Source of the DNA: Adenophora triphylla var. japonica
Lineage: Eukaryota > Streptophyta > Magnoliopsida > Asterales > Campanulaceae
Assembly (NCBI GenBank): GCA_022495995.1
Contig: JAFEMH010007486.1
Span: forward strand, 1-64,000
Direction of reading: 5' to 3'
Length of the DNA stretch: 64,000 bases
Shown: piece by piece, positions 62,111 to 64,000 of the stretch
Numbering within the stretch: position 1 is the stretch's first letter
Layout of the letters: each line of letters opens with the position of its first letter
Notes under the pieces: generated by a model
What the model was told of the DNA's origin: nothing
Seen by the model: the letters and a program-made list of their open reading frames with translations, nothing else
The model's database searches: none
Position numbers and translations under genes: made by a program

Positions 62111-62475
62111 GGTCTTATAATCATTCTATCAGAGATAAGAATGGATTGGTTGATGCTGGCTGTTGCATGTGAGAATTTTTAAGTAGTTGCCATATTTTGA
62201 GATGAGACAGGTAATGAATTGCAGCATATGTGAAGTGAAATGGGTTTGCGGATGAATAATACTCTCTCTCCCCCAACATAAATGTCAATTTTTTAAACGT
62301 TTTTGTTTTCAAAAAACAAATTTATTTCTATTTTTTATTTTGTGACGGAGGCCCGATGGTGTAACATTCGTGTGCTTAGGTAGGGTTAGTTTATTTCGCG
62401 TAAAACGACTTTCGAAAAATGGTTTCTGGAAAATGAAAATGTTTTCTGAAAAATAACATTCGGTTGTTTGGTAAA

Positions 62476-62647
62476 GGGGCAAACCTCGGTGCGCCAAGCG
62501 CTCCCCGCCTTGCGGGGGTCGGGAGAGGGAACCATTTGCTAGAGCCTTCCCCTGACAATTGCCAAGAGGCTGTTCGCCAAGGTTCGAACCCGTGACCTTA
62601 TGGTCACCAAAGGGAGCAACTTAACCGTTGCGCCAAGGCTCGCCCTC
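62476..62647 (-). mobile_element. Au SINE with perfect 21-bp target duplication
   Basis: On the minus strand the head is GGGCGAGCCTTGGCGCAACG, with the A box TGGCGCAACGG (complement 62625-62635) and a perfect B box GGTTCGAACC (62581-62590). The body (CAGCCTCTTGGCAATTGTCA, CGACCCCCGCAAGGCGGGG) matches the Au SINE family found across flowering plants. Bases 62455-62475 and 62648-62668 are the same 21 bp, without mismatch, which suggests recent insertion. It is a non-coding Pol III-type element mobilised by LINE enzymes. Confidence 0.93.
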
Positions 62648-62749
62648 AACATTCGGTTGTTTGGTAAATCGAAAAAATTGTTTTCCAATTTTTTTTCATG
62701 TGTTTAATAAATCTAAATAAAATGTTTCCCGATAAAAAAATAATCAGGA

Positions 62750-62956
62750 TAGTAGGGTAGGGTAGGGGGGGGTGGTGGAGACAGGGTAGGATGGGGGTTA
62801 GAATAAGGTAGGATAGAGTGGTGGAAGTGGGGTGGGTGGGTACAGTAGGGGTTGGGGTGGGTTGGTGTGTGATTGAGGGTATATGGGGATGGGGTGGGTG
62901 TAGGGTAGGAGGTGGTAAGGTGTAGGGTAGGTGGAGGTAGGCTGTAGGGTGGGTGG
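62750..62956 (+). repeat. G-rich low-complexity tract (GTAGGG/GGTGGG units)
   Basis: Degenerate GTAGG, GGGTGG and GATGGGG units fill about 200 bp, with few C residues on the plus strand. Many runs of three or more G are close enough to form G-quadruplexes. It does not follow the plant telomere repeat TTTAGGG. The hAT MITE that follows is inserted into it. Confidence 0.85.
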
Positions 62957-63317
62957 TAGGGATGGCCAAACCGGATCCAGACCGGAACTGGAAAATCGGA
63001 TAGGATCCGGATCGAAAAAGCTCGAAACCGCCATGAACCGCCACGAAAATCGGAATCGGGTTAACCGGAACCGGTTTGGTTAAGGGCCGGTTAAGGATCA
63101 CAAAAATGGTGAACCGGACCGGAACCGAAATCGTGAACTGGACGGAAATTCCTTGTTTTTCAATAGAATCGGATCGAAAAAGCCCGGAACCGGAGCAAAC
63201 CGGGGAGAAAACCGAAATCGGGGTTAGGTCGGGCCGGTTAAGGGTCACCATCTCGCCGAACCGGAACCGACGATTTTCGAATCAAAATCGGGCCCGGATC
63301 GATTTTGGCCATCCCTA
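62957..63317. mobile_element. hAT-type MITE (361 bp) with 8-bp target duplication
   Basis: The terminal inverted repeats TAGGGATGGCCAAA and TTTGGCCATCCCTA are perfect over 14 bp. GTGGGTGG directly precedes (62949-62956) and follows (63318-63325), the 8-bp duplication expected for hAT elements. The interior is packed with ACCGGAACCG/CCGGTTAA motifs, dozens of partial copies on both strands. No transposase frame is present. Confidence 0.93.
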
Positions 63318-63785
63318 GTGGGTGGGGGTAAAAGGGTGTCAAGAAGCAATTTTCGGGAAATGAAATGAGGAGAAGAAATTTAGAAGCTATTTTTCTTAAA
63401 AAAACAAGTATTTTTTTTCATATAACGTAATTCAATTTTTCGTTCTAAGACTACCCACAACAGTTTCATCCCATTCTTCCATTTCATCTAACACTTTTTA
63501 CACTTTTTCTCATCCACCTAATATTTCATCTACCCATTTCATTTACCCCCTACAATGGCTAACTTAAATTAAATTTCAACTTCCTCCAACTCATCATTCT
63601 ATACCCCACTACTTTTATTTTATTTTATTTATATTCTCTATTTTTATGATTCGTAAAATAATAATAATAATAATTATTATTTATAATTAAAAAAATATTT
63701 CACACTTAATTAAAAAAATATTGCATCAATTTATAGGTAAAAAAATAATGATTTTTTTAAATAAATGCTAAAATGAAGAAGTATA

Positions 63786-64000
63786 ATTGAGAAATGAGTG
63801 TTTTTTTTTTGTGTCCAAGTCAAATGAAACTTATATCAATTTGCAGAGAAAAAAAATGATGAATTTTGGTGAAAAAAAAATTAATTTACTAAGTGATAAT
63901 TCAGCTCAAATTGAAAACTGAGTTTTTTTTTTTTTTTATGTCCAAATCAAATGAAACTTATATCAATTTGTAGGGAAAAAATGATGAATTTTGGTGAAAA
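63786..64000. repeat. AT-rich tandem repeat, period about 125 bp, running off the right edge
   Basis: Two units begin ATTGAGAAATGAG (63786) and ATTGAAAACTGAG (63910). Each has a T-run, then GTCCAARTCAAATGAAACTT, then ATGATGAATTTTGGTGAAAA. A more diverged unit may precede them from about 63730. Bases 63326-63785 between this and the hAT MITE have no gene. Confidence 0.8.

Noticed and set aside
62581..62635. A tRNA gene on the minus strand
   Set aside because: It is the tRNA-like head of an Au SINE. The body and duplication identify it as a mobile element.
62750..62956. Interstitial telomere repeat
   Set aside because: The units are GTAGG/GGTGGG with irregular spacing, not TTTAGGG.
62646..63251. 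A 201-codon minus-strand frame rich in proline and threonine
   Set aside because: It translates the G-rich low-complexity tract and the hAT MITE and crosses the boundary between them, so it is not a gene.

Overview
The window is plant nuclear DNA, most likely from a eudicot. The signs are introns with GT-AG borders, a plant-type five-finger CCCH protein gene, Sirevirus and Tat-type LTR retrotransposons, an Au SINE and many Stowaway-type MITEs with termini reading CTCCCTCCGTCCC. Most of the 64 kb is transposable-element DNA. Only one gene looks intact. The species cannot be named from this sequence.

Region 1 (1-28789) is a nest of retroelements built around a broken host gene. A minus-strand Sirevirus-like Copia element fills 1-11641 and runs off the left edge. 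It sits next to, and probably inside, a minus-strand Tat-type Ty3/gypsy element (called G1 here) whose 5' LTR ends at 21419. G1 carries a plus-strand antisense coiled-coil gene with an intron. To its right are exon fragments of an AGO4-clade Argonaute gene (21616-22514 and 28562-28789). The last part of that gene is split by a second minus-strand Copia element at 22515-28561, flanked by the 5-bp duplication AATTC.

Region 2 (28790-39641) has no intact gene. It holds a tRNA-derived SINE, several MITEs, a GC-rich palindromic repeat and a probable non-autonomous Helitron (about 33532-38452). The Helitron carries pieces of unrelated host genes: a chloroplast outer-envelope OEP7-like gene and the first coding exon of tubulin-folding cofactor A.

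Region 3 (39642-51803) is a second complete but decayed Tat-type gypsy element (G2) with two LTRs and the target duplication ATTTT. Gag and pol are on the minus strand. A plus-strand antisense gene occupies the space between pol and the 3' LTR. It shares a phase-0 intron position with the antisense gene of G1.

Region 4 (51804-57100) is a dense cluster of Stowaway-type MITEs, some nested, plus a long tRNA-derived SINE and a large GA microsatellite.

Region 5 (57508-61833) is a seven-exon gene on the plus strand for a 424-residue protein with five CCCH zinc fingers (ZFN-like family). It is the only gene here that appears functional. Downstream are an Au SINE with a perfect 21-bp target duplication, a G-rich low-complexity tract, a hAT-type MITE with a perfect 8-bp duplication, and the start of a tandem repeat that runs off the right edge.

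Reading frames, motifs, terminal repeats and duplications were read directly from the sequence. Family names come from recognised motifs and were not checked by any search.
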